Source: Marinomonas lutimaris
GTDB taxonomy: Bacteria; Pseudomonadota; Gammaproteobacteria; Pseudomonadales; Marinomonadaceae
DNA: 64,000 nucleotides
Assembly: GCF_019426345.1 (NCBI RefSeq)
Contig: NZ_JAHLLW010000022.1
Span: 1-64,000, forward strand
Direction of reading: 5' to 3'
Made by a program: the position numbers and the translations under genes
The notes under the pieces: generated by a model
Told to the model about the DNA's origin: nothing
Database searches by the model: none
The model's input: the letters and a program-made list of their open reading frames with translations, nothing else
Shown here: positions 1 through 6,376 of the stretch, piece by piece
Layout of the letters: each line of letters opens with the position of its first letter
Numbering within the stretch: position 1 is the first letter of the stretch

Positions 1-11
1 TGTTGTAGACG

Positions 12-77
12 CGAGCAAACCAAACACCACCGCTCGACACTATCGTTTGACCTCGCTCTTGGTGTTTGCTTTGCTCG
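12..77. repeat. Long imperfect inverted repeat (hairpin)
   Basis: Positions 12-29 and 60-77 are reverse complements over 18 bases with one mismatch, separated by about 30 bases. The structure sits just upstream of the toxin-antitoxin pair. It could be the terminator or cruciform of an upstream gene outside the window, or an att-like relic. No clear GTTRRRY core flanks it, so I do not call it attC. Confidence 0.6.
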
Positions 78-151
78 TATAAATTAGCTTTTTGATGTTT
101 TAACGTTATGGCGCTACAATGTCAAAACTCCAAAAGTCGTCGAGGTGTAAC

Positions 152-385
152 ATGAGTAATTTATCAAAACGTTCAACTGTCTACTTTGAGCCTGCTATCC
201 ATCAAGCGTTAAAAATGCGAGCGGCATCATCCGATGTTTCTATTTCAGAACTAATTGATGAAGCGGTTCGTTTGTTTATGAGAGAAGATCAAGAAGACCT
301 TGCTGCCATATCAGAACGAGTAAATGAGCCAGAAGTGACTTATGAAGTTTTTCTAAACGAGCTGAAAGCTAATGGCAAAATATAA
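152..385 (+). CDS. Antitoxin, ribbon-helix-helix type
   Basis: This is a 77-residue antitoxin that would bind DNA and neutralise the RelE-like toxin encoded next. The N-terminal half (about residues 4-40, around STVYFEP and SELIDEAV) looks like a ribbon-helix-helix DNA-binding fold. The acidic C-terminal tail would wrap the toxin. I chose the ATG at 152 because a purine-rich cgaggtg lies just ahead of it; an upstream in-frame ATG at 119 lacks this. It overlaps the toxin gene by 14 bases, the usual arrangement for translational coupling. Such pairs normally autorepress through the antitoxin. The subfamily (CopG- or RelB-like) is uncertain. Confidence 0.8.
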   Translation: MSNLSKRSTVYFEPAIHQALKMRAASSDVSISELIDEAVRLFMREDQEDLAAISERVNEPEVTYEVFLNELKANGKI

Positions 386-635
386 AATTTCTTTCAAAAA
401 GTCGGTCAGCAAAGATTTTAAGAATATCCCTAAAAAAGACGTACCCAAAATACTTCAAAAAATTGAAAGTCTAGCTGATAACCCAAGAGCAGAAGGCTGC
501 ATCAAGCTATCGGGTTTAGATAATTATCGTGTAAGACAAGGCTTATATCGGATCATCTATCAGATAAGAGATGACGTATTGATCATAAACGTGATTAAAG
601 TTGCACATAGATCTTCCGTATACAAAAACAATTAG
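372..635 (+). CDS. RelE/ParE-superfamily toxin
   Basis: This 87-residue basic protein resembles RelE/StbE toxins: an N-terminal KYKISFKKSVSKDF strand-helix, a DNPR turn near residue 37, and a C-terminal HRSSVY segment in place of the family's HRxxVY. RelE-type toxins cleave mRNA in the ribosomal A site; ParE-type relatives poison gyrase, and sequence alone does not decide which. The start lies inside the end of the antitoxin gene. The pair lies beyond the 3' end of the integron integrase, on the opposite side from the cassettes, so it is not obviously a cassette itself. Toxin-antitoxin pairs are nevertheless common in and around chromosomal integrons, where they stabilise arrays. Confidence 0.85.
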   Translation: MAKYKISFKKSVSKDFKNIPKKDVPKILQKIESLADNPRAEGCIKLSGLDNYRVRQGLYRIIYQIRDDVLIINVIKVAHRSSVYKNN

Positions 636-702
636 CTTTGTTCTTGGCGTCCGCCTTACTCCACATCAACCTTATAAGTTATTGATTTAACATTTTTTGT
701 AG

Positions 703-721
703 GTCGTGGCTTTAGCCCGAC
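703..721. terminator. Small hairpin between converging genes
   Basis: A 7-bp stem (GTCG-bulge-GGC against GCCCGAC) lies between the toxin gene and the converging integrase gene. It has no proper T-run, so its role as terminator is weak; it could be a REP-like element. Confidence 0.35.
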
Positions 722-743
722 AACGTAATTATTCTCTTATGCT

Positions 744-1706
744 TTATAAGATTTGGTCGAGGGGGCTATTTGTTCCTGCAAAATGTTCACCGATAACATG
801 GGTATAAATTTGTGTGGTTGATACGTCATTGTGACCTAACAACTCTTGAACCGTTCTTATGTCTCTACCAGCCATTAATAAATGCGTTGCGAAAGAATGG
901 CGAAAGGTGTGGCAATTTACTCTTTTCTCATTAACTCCGGCGTCATTGACGGCTTTTTTTAATGACTTACGAGGCACTGACTCATGTAAATGATGCCTGC
1001 ATAATTCACCCGTTAAAGGGTGCGGGCAAATTGATGTAGAGGGAAATAAAAACATCCAACTTAATTGACGAAATGCATTTGGGTACTTTCTAGATAGCGC
1101 AAATGGCAATGAAGGGCCATAACCCTTAGCGTTGTCATCATATTGGATTTTCTGAGCAAAGGCTTTTTGTTTGTTTAAAGGTTCGGCTAACTTACGACTG
1201 AGGATAGTAGTTCTGTCTTTATTGCCCTTGCTACAACGAACAATCAAACTACCTTGATCTAAATTAATATCTTGAATTCGAATGCGTAAGCATTCGCTAA
1301 TTCTAAGGCCAGAACCATACAGTAACGAAAATATTAAGTGGTCCCGTTCATTCATACAGCCTAGTATGTTTTGAATTTCATTGGCAGCTAAAACAATAGG
1401 TAAACGCCGTCCTTGTTTAGCATGCTGGAATCCTAAATCACCCAATGGTTGATTTAGCAATTTGTTATATAAAAAGGCGAGGGCATTGAGGGCCGATTTT
1501 TGTGTATTAATTGCAACATTTTTCTCAACCGCCAAAAACGATAAAAACGTTCTTACCTCTTCCGCGCCCATGTTTTGAGGATGCTGTAGCTTATGGAATC
1601 GAATAAAATATTTGATCCAATATAGATATGATTTTTCTGTTTTTAAGCTATAGCCACGAAGACGTAGTTCATGGCGGATAAAATTGAGAAAAGGGCTGGA
1701 AGACAT
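744..1706 (-). CDS. intI: Integron integrase IntI
   Basis: This 320-residue tyrosine recombinase inserts and excises cassettes at attI and attC. The catalytic set is visible: Arg135 in GSGLRISE, His266 and Arg269 in HTFRH, His292 in LLGHND, and the nucleophile Tyr301 in TQIYTH. The extra segment at about residues 192-240 (YGPSLPFALSRKYPNAF... to GELCRHH) is the insertion that distinguishes IntI from XerC/D. I chose the ATG at 1706 because it has AAGGA about 8 bases ahead; the longer frame starting at 1772 runs through the promoter and LexA box. It reads divergently from the cassettes, as integrases do. The LexA site implies SOS induction. The gene is full length with all catalytic residues, so it is likely active. 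Confidence 0.95.
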   Translation of the reverse strand: MSSSPFLNFIRHELRLRGYSLKTEKSYLYWIKYFIRFHKLQHPQNMGAEEVRTFLSFLAVEKNVAINTQKSALNALAFLYNKLLNQPLGDLGFQHAKQGRRLPIVLAANEIQNILGCMNERDHLIFSLLYGSGLRISECLRIRIQDINLDQGSLIVRCSKGNKDRTTILSRKLAEPLNKQKAFAQKIQYDDNAKGYGPSLPFALSRKYPNAFRQLSWMFLFPSTSICPHPLTGELCRHHLHESVPRKSLKKAVNDAGVNEKRVNCHTFRHSFATHLLMAGRDIRTVQELLGHNDVSTTQIYTHVIGEHFAGTNSPLDQIL

Positions 1707-1736
1707 CGCACATTCCTTGTGGATAATTGATAAAAA

Positions 1737-1752
1737 CTGTACAAATATACAG
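1737..1752 (-). promoter_or_regulatory. LexA (SOS) box of intI
   Basis: CTGT-N8-ACAG (CTG-N10-CAG) is a perfect match to the gammaproteobacterial LexA consensus. It lies 31 bases ahead of the chosen intI start and overlaps the -10 element of the predicted promoter. LexA control of integron integrases is established for class 1 and Vibrio integrons; here it is inferred from the site. Confidence 0.85.
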
Positions 1753-1772
1753 TTTATTTTTGGGATTGCCAA
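1744..1772 (-). promoter_or_regulatory. Predicted sigma-70 promoter of intI
   Basis: Reading the minus strand, TTGGCA (1772-1767) and TATATT (1749-1744) are separated by exactly 17 bases. The -10 lies inside the LexA box, so bound LexA would block polymerase. Confidence 0.75.
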
Positions 1773-1900
1773 TTTCTGGCTTGTTTTGTCTGAAAAAGAA
1801 TCAAAAAAGTGCGTGTTTTTACTGGTGGCTGGTTAGAAAGTCTTTTAGTATCAATGAATAAGAATATCCGCAACAGAAATAACGCGCTGTGGATAAAAAG

Positions 1901-2027
1901 AATAGTGCGCACGCTCGTTTTTCCAGTTTTCACTTTTGTGAATAGCTTTATAAAACTTCTATTATTCAATTTTTTATAAAGTTTTTTGGGCAGTTTTGAA
2001 ATTGTCTAAACGAGCATGCGCACTATT
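1901..2027. repeat. 20-bp inverted repeat pair beside attI
   Basis: 1901-1920 and 2008-2027 are reverse complements at 19 of 20 positions, separated by 87 bases. The right arm ends 5 bases before the attI core. Their position suggests integrase accessory sites or a structural element controlling the cassette promoter, but I know no named element with this layout. Confidence 0.7.
1936..1965 (+). promoter_or_regulatory. Candidate cassette promoter (Pc)
   Basis: TTGTGA and TATTAT with an 18-base spacer point into the cassette array from between the two 20-bp inverted repeat arms. The -35 is a modest match, so this is only a candidate. It would be the natural driver of cassette 1 and perhaps cassette 2. 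Confidence 0.4.
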
Positions 2028-2032
2028 AAAAT

Positions 2033-2039
2033 GTTATGT
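2033..2039 (+). other. attI recombination core
   Basis: GTTATGT marks the junction where cassette 1 begins (cut after the G at 2033). It matches the left box of that cassette's attC in reverse complement (ACATAAC at 2305). The full extent of attI upstream of this core cannot be fixed by eye. The whole 1707-2058 gap holds the intI promoter, the inverted repeats, the Pc candidate and this core, and no convincing gene. Confidence 0.75.
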
Positions 2040-2058
2040 GCCTGGGAAGGTGAGATAG

Positions 2059-2310
2059 ATGGCGTACACACCAGCTACGATTCTCAAGAAATGGACTAAC
2101 GACGTGCCCGATGGCGAGCTATACGAAGCCTATGTCACTAAAAAAGGTTACGTCACTTCAGCGGTAGGCAGATTTTCGCATTCTTCTGGTGCCACTACCG
2201 TCAGCGTCAGGGAGTTTTTATCAGGCTCAATGCAAGACTTGGTAGCTGATACCATGGGACGGCAAGTACTAAACGAAATGCTGGAGTTCATCAGTGGCCT
2301 CAGCACATAA
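2059..2310 (+). CDS. Cassette 1: hypothetical 83-aa protein
   Basis: I do not recognise this family. The protein is small, soluble and mixed in charge, with no signal peptide or membrane segment. It begins MAYTPATILKKWTND and contains a VTKKGYVTSAVGRF stretch that looks like a beta hairpin, followed by a helical C-terminus. A strong ribosome binding site (gggaaggtgag) lies ahead of the ATG, and the TAA stop is embedded in the attC left box, leaving almost no non-coding DNA. As first cassette it should be the best expressed of the array. Confidence 0.75.
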   Translation: MAYTPATILKKWTNDVPDGELYEAYVTKKGYVTSAVGRFSHSSGATTVSVREFLSGSMQDLVADTMGRQVLNEMLEFISGLST

Positions 2311-2388
2311 CAATCGCAGGCACAGCGACGGCTTTTTCATACCGGCTGCGCCTCCATTTCAAAGCCGCGCGAGCTGCGGGCGTTATGC
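2305..2388 (+). other. attC site of cassette 1
   Basis: The site is 84 bases long, with left box ACATAAC (2305-2311) and right core GTTATGC (2382-2388). The interior is palindromic: CGCAG pairs with CTGCG, and CGGCTTT pairs with AAAGCCG, so the bottom strand can fold into the hairpin that integrase recognises. Confidence 0.85.
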
Positions 2389-2411
2389 GGCTTCAGTAAC
2401 TTCAAGGAAGT

Positions 2412-3380
2412 ATGATGATCAAAAAATGGAGTGATATTGACACTCACGACAGGAGTAACCTCTTATTGGGAAATGGCTTCAGCATTGGTATTAGTTCTAA
2501 CTTCAGATATGACTCTCTGTTAAAGGTTGTCGATGACAAAAAAATTGGTATGTACCCCCATGCCAGAGATTTATTCAATGAACACAAAATTGGCACAACA
2601 AACTTTGAAGAAGTTTTAAGGGTTATCTATCATGCTTACCTCGTGAACTTCTGGAATGTCGATGCGATTAAAACACTATATTTTAATGTACGAAAATCTC
2701 TCATAGAAGCTGTTAACTGCGCTCATGTAGATTACGAAAGTGTAGATGTTCAGGGTGTAGAGTCAGTCTTATCAAGTTACAGAAACATTTTCACTACTAA
2801 TTATGACCTAATACCTTACTGGTCAATCATGAGTAGTAACTTTTCTGGTTATTGTGATTACTTTTGGAATGATGGTTGCTCATTTAGCCCTCGAAATACT
2901 GAAATATGGGGAAGTGAAACTCCGATTCACTATTTGCATGGTGCAATCCATTTAAGGACGCAGCCTGATTGTGTTACAACTAAGGTTAGAGCAACAGGGG
3001 AAACATCAATTAAAAATATTATTGGTGAAACAGATTTGAAAAACATTCCTCTTTTTATATCTGAAGGTAAGTCAGAAGTAAAACTACGAAGAATCCGCGA
3101 AAATGACTATTTGAGCTTCTGTTATAACAAATTAATGAATCTAGATGGTGATTTGCTTGTTTTTGGACATGGTTTAGATAAAGAGTATGATGAGCATATC
3201 TTGAAGGCTATAAAATCAAGCAAAGTGAAGAAGCTTGCTATAAGTGTGTTTTCTGGCATGACTAAAGAAGATAAAGATGTATTTGTTAGCAACGTAAATG
3301 CATTTTTTGCTGGGTCAAGTATTGAAATAGATTATTTCGAATCGAACACCCATCCATTATCTCTGCGGAATCCCGCATAA
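2412..3380 (+). CDS. Cassette 2: SIR2-like domain protein (possible phage defence)
   Basis: This 322-residue protein has a sirtuin-type Rossmann core. GNGFS (residues 20-24) stands in the place of GAGxS. TTNYD (128-132) carries the Asn typical of prokaryotic SIR2-like NADases. LHG has His176, and LLVFGHGLDKEYD (248-260) matches the late 'GxSxxD' strand. The family (DUF4917-like, by recall) is poorly characterised. Related SIR2 effectors in Thoeris, DSR and SIR2-HerA deplete NAD+ after phage infection. Its role here is inferred from fold and location. No partner gene sits in the same cassette, so it would act alone or with a sensor within itself. ATGs at 2412 and 2415 are both possible; AGGAAG spacing slightly favours 2415. 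The TAA lies inside the attC. Confidence 0.75.
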   Translation: MMIKKWSDIDTHDRSNLLLGNGFSIGISSNFRYDSLLKVVDDKKIGMYPHARDLFNEHKIGTTNFEEVLRVIYHAYLVNFWNVDAIKTLYFNVRKSLIEAVNCAHVDYESVDVQGVESVLSSYRNIFTTNYDLIPYWSIMSSNFSGYCDYFWNDGCSFSPRNTEIWGSETPIHYLHGAIHLRTQPDCVTTKVRATGETSIKNIIGETDLKNIPLFISEGKSEVKLRRIRENDYLSFCYNKLMNLDGDLLVFGHGLDKEYDEHILKAIKSSKVKKLAISVFSGMTKEDKDVFVSNVNAFFAGSSIEIDYFESNTHPLSLRNPA

Positions 3381-3435
3381 CAAGTGCTTCAACCAAGGAC
3401 GCAAAACAGCTGGCTTGCGCTCCTTCTATAGAAGC
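3375..3435 (+). other. Decayed attC of cassette 2 (R' core lost)
   Basis: The left box GCATAAC (3375-3381) and the stems remain: GCTTC at 3386 pairs with GAAGC at 3431, and AAGGACGCAA at 3395 pairs imperfectly with TTGCGC plus TCCTT at 3415-3425. Where the right GTTRRRY core should follow, the sequence is TACAGAC. The next cassette's left box predicts GTTAAAT here. The site should therefore be dead for recombination. Confidence 0.65.
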
Positions 3436-3882
3436 TACAGACAAAAAGCTTTCTATTTATTGTTAGGATTGTTTCTTGGCAGTTTAGTTACTGCATTTGA
3501 TGGTTCAAAGATAATTTTTTCATTTGAGATTACCGGTCTTGCCTTACTAGTAAGTATGATCGGGACCATTATATTTTGGTCATTGTACGTTGCAATGAAG
3601 TCACATAGAGAAGAATTCTTTGCAGTATCCGGTGTTGGTACTTTTGTTTTAATTGTTGTCTTAGCTTTTGGGACTATTTCTCCTCCATCAAATGAGAGGG
3701 CAAGGTTAACAATTTCTGAACTAAGTCAGTTATCAGAAATATCATTAACTCAAGGTAATTATGAGCGTGCAATTAAACATCAAGAAGCTGTGTTATCAAA
3801 ACTTAAAAAGAATGATGTGCGATATATCGCGGTGAAAGAAAAAATTGAAAAAATAAAGTTACTTCAAGTAGATGGCATTTAA
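3415..3882 (+). CDS. Cassette 3: small membrane protein, possibly 5'-eroded
   Basis: I do not recognise this 155-residue protein. It has three hydrophobic segments (about residues 12-28, 37-60 and 72-90), then a soluble helical tail of about 60 residues. The tail contains a TPR-like stretch (LSEISLTQGNYERAIKHQ...). The frame has no ATG until residue 46 (SMIG). The only early start is the TTG at 3415, which lies inside the remains of the preceding attC and has no clear ribosome binding site. The true 5' end may therefore have been lost when the attC core was deleted, leaving a truncated or TTG-started product. Its own attC left box begins in its stop codon. Confidence 0.55.
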   Translation: MRSFYRSYRQKAFYLLLGLFLGSLVTAFDGSKIIFSFEITGLALLVSMIGTIIFWSLYVAMKSHREEFFAVSGVGTFVLIVVLAFGTISPPSNERARLTISELSQLSEISLTQGNYERAIKHQEAVLSKLKKNDVRYIAVKEKIEKIKLLQVDGI

Positions 3883-3986
3883 CAAGCGCATTAATTCTGA
3901 CGTCACATATTGTCCGATTTTTTGCTTAAAAGACAATGACGCAAAAAAGCGTCCAACATGCTCAGCAGCTTATGCGGGCGTTATAC
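3877..3986 (+). other. attC site of cassette 3
   Basis: The site is 110 bases long, with left box ATTTAAC (3877-3883) and right core GTTATAC (3980-3986). Outer arms GCGCATTAA and TTATGCGGGC pair, and an inner GACAAT/ATTGTC segment pairs, as expected for a larger Vibrio-type attC. Confidence 0.8.
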
Positions 3987-3998
3987 ACAAGGAAGGTC

Positions 3999-4784
3999 AT
4001 GAAGTATTTCCATAGAGTCGTTTTTTACTCGCTCCTAGTTTCATCATTAGTTTGGGCTTGCTTTGCGCTAAAGACCAACCCATTTTCGCTTTTATATAAT
4101 TTTGAGTTTATTGAGTCAGTTAAATTTATATACATACTGGGTGGTACGGCTGTATTTTGGCCGATTTTCTATGTCGAAATAATGGACTACTTAATATCTT
4201 CCTTTGGGCGGAATGGAAAGCTTTATAAAACCTATGCTAACAGTATAAAAAAAGACATTGTCGTAAGTTTTGTCGCAGCATTAATACTTGGAAGTATCTA
4301 CTGGTTAGATCTCGTTAAATACAATTTCTCTGGGATAGATCTTGGCTACGTAGGGTTTCCGTTTCTAATTTATTCAATTTATACACTATTTCAAATCATG
4401 AAGATTAAAGTGGCAGGAAAACCTGTTAGAAAATTACCCATAATTGTCATGTTTGTTGTTATCGCCATATTTACTATTCTAGCTTATTCCACTTTGGTTA
4501 AAAATTCTTCAGGGGAGTATGAAGCATATCAAGCCATATGGTTTCAGTTGACAATCTTGTTTGCATCTTTCTTTATCTTTACTAGCGTTAGCTTTCAAAA
4601 GCATTCATTAGAAAAAGGTAAAGTTGAACTATCTCAGTTCAAAAAATACTTTTTTAGTCAAGTGATAAGGTCAAAAAATAGACTATATGAGAGCCTTGAA
4701 GAGCCTTTAATCAAGATGAATGAAAAGACTCTACAAGAAAAGGCAAAGTACTCTTCATCACTTCGAAAAAAAGGTAAAAAGTGA
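3999..4784 (+). CDS. Cassette 4: multipass membrane protein of unknown function
   Basis: This 261-residue protein has about six hydrophobic segments (residues 8-25, 43-62, 88-108, 115-135, 150-168 and 180-200). A strongly basic, helical C-terminal 60 residues follows, ending KKGKK. I do not recognise the family. I chose the ATG at 3999 because GGAAGG lies 3-8 bases ahead and because it begins just after the attC core at 3980; a longer in-frame start at 3936 would lie inside the upstream attC. Codon use is AT-rich like the other cassettes. Integron cassettes often encode membrane proteins of unknown role; nothing here fixes a function. Confidence 0.75.
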   Translation: MKYFHRVVFYSLLVSSLVWACFALKTNPFSLLYNFEFIESVKFIYILGGTAVFWPIFYVEIMDYLISSFGRNGKLYKTYANSIKKDIVVSFVAALILGSIYWLDLVKYNFSGIDLGYVGFPFLIYSIYTLFQIMKIKVAGKPVRKLPIIVMFVVIAIFTILAYSTLVKNSSGEYEAYQAIWFQLTILFASFFIFTSVSFQKHSLEKGKVELSQFKKYFFSQVIRSKNRLYESLEEPLIKMNEKTLQEKAKYSSSLRKKGKK

Positions 4785-4790
4785 GCATGT

Positions 4791-4865
4791 GTATAACAAA
4801 TCAATTAACTACGCCCCTGCGGGGCCGGACGCAGCAAAGCTGCGCCGGTTATTGAGGCGTTAGAA
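4791..4865 (+). other. attC site of cassette 4 (array end)
   Basis: The site is 75 bases long, with left box GTATAAC (4791-4797) and right core GTTAGAA (4859-4865). TCAATTAA pairs with TTATTGA, and the GC-rich interior forms CCGG-CGCAGC/GCTGCG-CCGG. No cassette follows, so this marks the end of the array. Confidence 0.85.
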
Positions 4866-4904
4866 TACAACCCAACTCTGTCTATATAAATCACAACCCT
4901 GCAA

Positions 4905-4930
4905 CAAGGGCACTCCACCAAGCGCCCTTG
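4905..4930 (-). terminator. Hairpin downstream of the DUF1127 gene
   Basis: CAAGGGC (4905-4911) pairs with GCCCTTG (4924-4930) just past the stop of the minus-strand gene. There is no strong T-run, so it may stabilise the mRNA end rather than terminate by itself. Confidence 0.45.
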
Positions 4931-4947
4931 CTCCCGCCCCAAAAAAA

Positions 4948-5190
4948 TCACTTCCAAACCGGCTTTCTCACTTCATGATCCACATCCGCAGCCGTTAGGC
5001 CAATATCTTTCAGTTGTGCTTCGTTTAGGTGGCTCAGTCGGCTTCTTGTACGCCAGTTGTGAGCTATTTTTGCTAGGCGTTGTTTCCATGTGTTTTCTTT
5101 TAGTTTAGCTAATGCGTTTTTGCAGCTAGAAGTTATGTCTCGTTGGTTGTTTTCGTGGTTGTTCATTTCTTCTGATGTGCAGTTTTTCAT
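4948..5190 (-). CDS. DUF1127 (YjiS-type) small protein
   Basis: This is an 80-residue basic protein. The C-terminal half carries the DUF1127 signature: a WRTRSRLSHLNEAQLKDIGL helix-turn motif followed by TAADVDHEV. Members are small and mostly uncharacterised; a few alphaproteobacterial ones act in RNA turnover and nutrient responses, which need not hold here. AAGGA lies seven bases ahead of the ATG. It is the first chromosomal gene after the integron array and is transcribed divergently from the LysR gene. Confidence 0.85.
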   Translation of the reverse strand: MKNCTSEEMNNHENNQRDITSSCKNALAKLKENTWKQRLAKIAHNWRTRSRLSHLNEAQLKDIGLTAADVDHEVRKPVWK

Positions 5191-5320
5191 GTAGATATCC
5201 TTTTCTTTGTTAATTGGTTTGTTTGCTTTATGGTCAAATAATCGGCTTTTAATTGCGGTGCGACAAACGAGAAAAAGTGTTTTATAGTTAAGAAAATCTT
5301 ACTTATAAAAGGTGCCTTTC

Positions 5321-6274
5321 ATGTCTTCTAATCGAGCTTTGCCGCCGCTTAAATCTTTGCAAGCGTTTCGTTATGCGGCGCAGTCGTTGAGCTTTAAGAA
5401 GGCGGCGGAGTCGCTTTTTGTGACGCAGGCGGCTGTGAGCCAGCAGATCAAAACTTTGGAGCAGGCGTTGAGCGTTGAGTTGTTTGAACGACACACTCGC
5501 CAAGTGGTGCTGACGTCGGAAGGGCAGTATCTGTTTGAATACGTTGAGAAGGCGTTTGGTTTATTAGAAGAGGGTGTGAAGGGTATTACGGAAGATCCGA
5601 ACCCCAATACTTTGGTGATTAGTTCGGTGCCGTCGTTTTCGAGCCGTTGGTTGGTGTCGCGTTTGGGTGGGTTTCAAGCTAAAGAGCCAGAGATTAATCT
5701 TCGTCTGAGTCCGAGTATTGAGTTGTCGACGTTTGCGGACAGTGATTTGGATTTGTGTATTCGCTTGGGTCGAGGTGAATACGCAGGGCTAAAGTCGCAA
5801 TTATTATTTCAAGAGCATTTAGTATTGGTGTGTCATCCGTCGATGATTCATATGGATGAACCGATTAAAGAGCAGTTGATCAATATTCCGATTATTACCG
5901 ATACTGGACCTGATGTTGCGCATGTGTGGCCTGTGTTGCAGAGTTTTTTGGATCTTTACGATATGCCGATGAAGTCGCATTTGCATGTGGCGGATTCGAC
6001 TTCCTTGGTGGAGGCGTTGTTGTCTCGACAAGGTCTGGCGATGATGCGTTATGGTTTGGTGTATGAGCAGATCGAGAAAGGTCAGCTTATTTGTCCGCTG
6101 CCTATTTATATGAAGTCCCAGTATGACTTTTATCTTGTGGCGCCTGCGCCGCATTTTAAGTACCAGAAAGTGATGACGTTCAAGCGCTGGATTGAGGGCG
6201 AGGTGAAGGTAATTGATTTGTCTTGGAAGACGTATTTGAAGAATAATCCTGACATGGAAGAGGTTAAGATTTAA
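5321..6274 (+). CDS. LysR-family transcriptional regulator (GcvA-like)
   Basis: This 317-residue protein has an N-terminal winged helix-turn-helix (about residues 8-66: LKSLQAFRYAAQSLSFKKAA, then VTQAAVSQQIKTLE). A periplasmic-binding-protein-like effector domain follows (about 92-300). The N-terminus resembles the GcvA/AmpR branch. I chose the ATG at 5321, which has aaaggtg seven bases ahead; a GTG at 5312 lacks a site. It reads toward the ABC importer operon, with a 295-base gap containing a perfect palindrome, so it may control that operon. The inducer is unknown. Confidence 0.9.
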   Translation: MSSNRALPPLKSLQAFRYAAQSLSFKKAAESLFVTQAAVSQQIKTLEQALSVELFERHTRQVVLTSEGQYLFEYVEKAFGLLEEGVKGITEDPNPNTLVISSVPSFSSRWLVSRLGGFQAKEPEINLRLSPSIELSTFADSDLDLCIRLGRGEYAGLKSQLLFQEHLVLVCHPSMIHMDEPIKEQLINIPIITDTGPDVAHVWPVLQSFLDLYDMPMKSHLHVADSTSLVEALLSRQGLAMMRYGLVYEQIEKGQLICPLPIYMKSQYDFYLVAPAPHFKYQKVMTFKRWIEGEVKVIDLSWKTYLKNNPDMEEVKI

Positions 6275-6376
6275 TTTCTATCGCTCATGTTGGTTATATT
6301 TTATTGCTGATGTTGTCGACTTTTTGCTTTATGAAATAGACAAGTCCTTTTTGTTTTTCCTTCCGTTTTTTATCAA

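Larger units (their letters stand above)
744..4865. mobile_element. Chromosomal integron: intI, attI and four cassettes
   Basis: The integrase gene is followed on its 5' side by an attI-like region and four consecutive cassettes, all on the plus strand. Each cassette's left attC box is the reverse complement of the core at that same cassette's own start: GTTATGT/ACATAAC for cassette 1, GTTATGC/GCATAAC for cassette 2, GTTATAC/GTATAAC for cassette 4. This is what circular cassette insertion produces. The stop codons of cassettes 1, 2 and 3 lie inside their attC left boxes. The cassettes are visibly more AT-rich than the flanking core genes. The array ends at the core at 4859-4865, after which ordinary chromosomal genes resume. 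Confidence 0.9.

Noticed and set aside
12-77. Treating the upstream hairpin as an attC site
   Set aside because: No RYYYAAC and GTTRRRY boxes flank the stem, so it lacks the defining cores.
744-1772. Reading the integrase as XerC/D or a phage integrase, and using the longer start at 1772
   Set aside because: The IntI-specific insertion and adjacent attI/attC sites identify an integron integrase. The longer frame crosses the LexA box and promoter, while 1706 has a ribosome binding site.
1754-1969. 71-residue minus-strand frame in the attI region
   Set aside because: No family resemblance, no ribosome binding site and it covers the promoter, LexA box and inverted repeat. Most likely chance.
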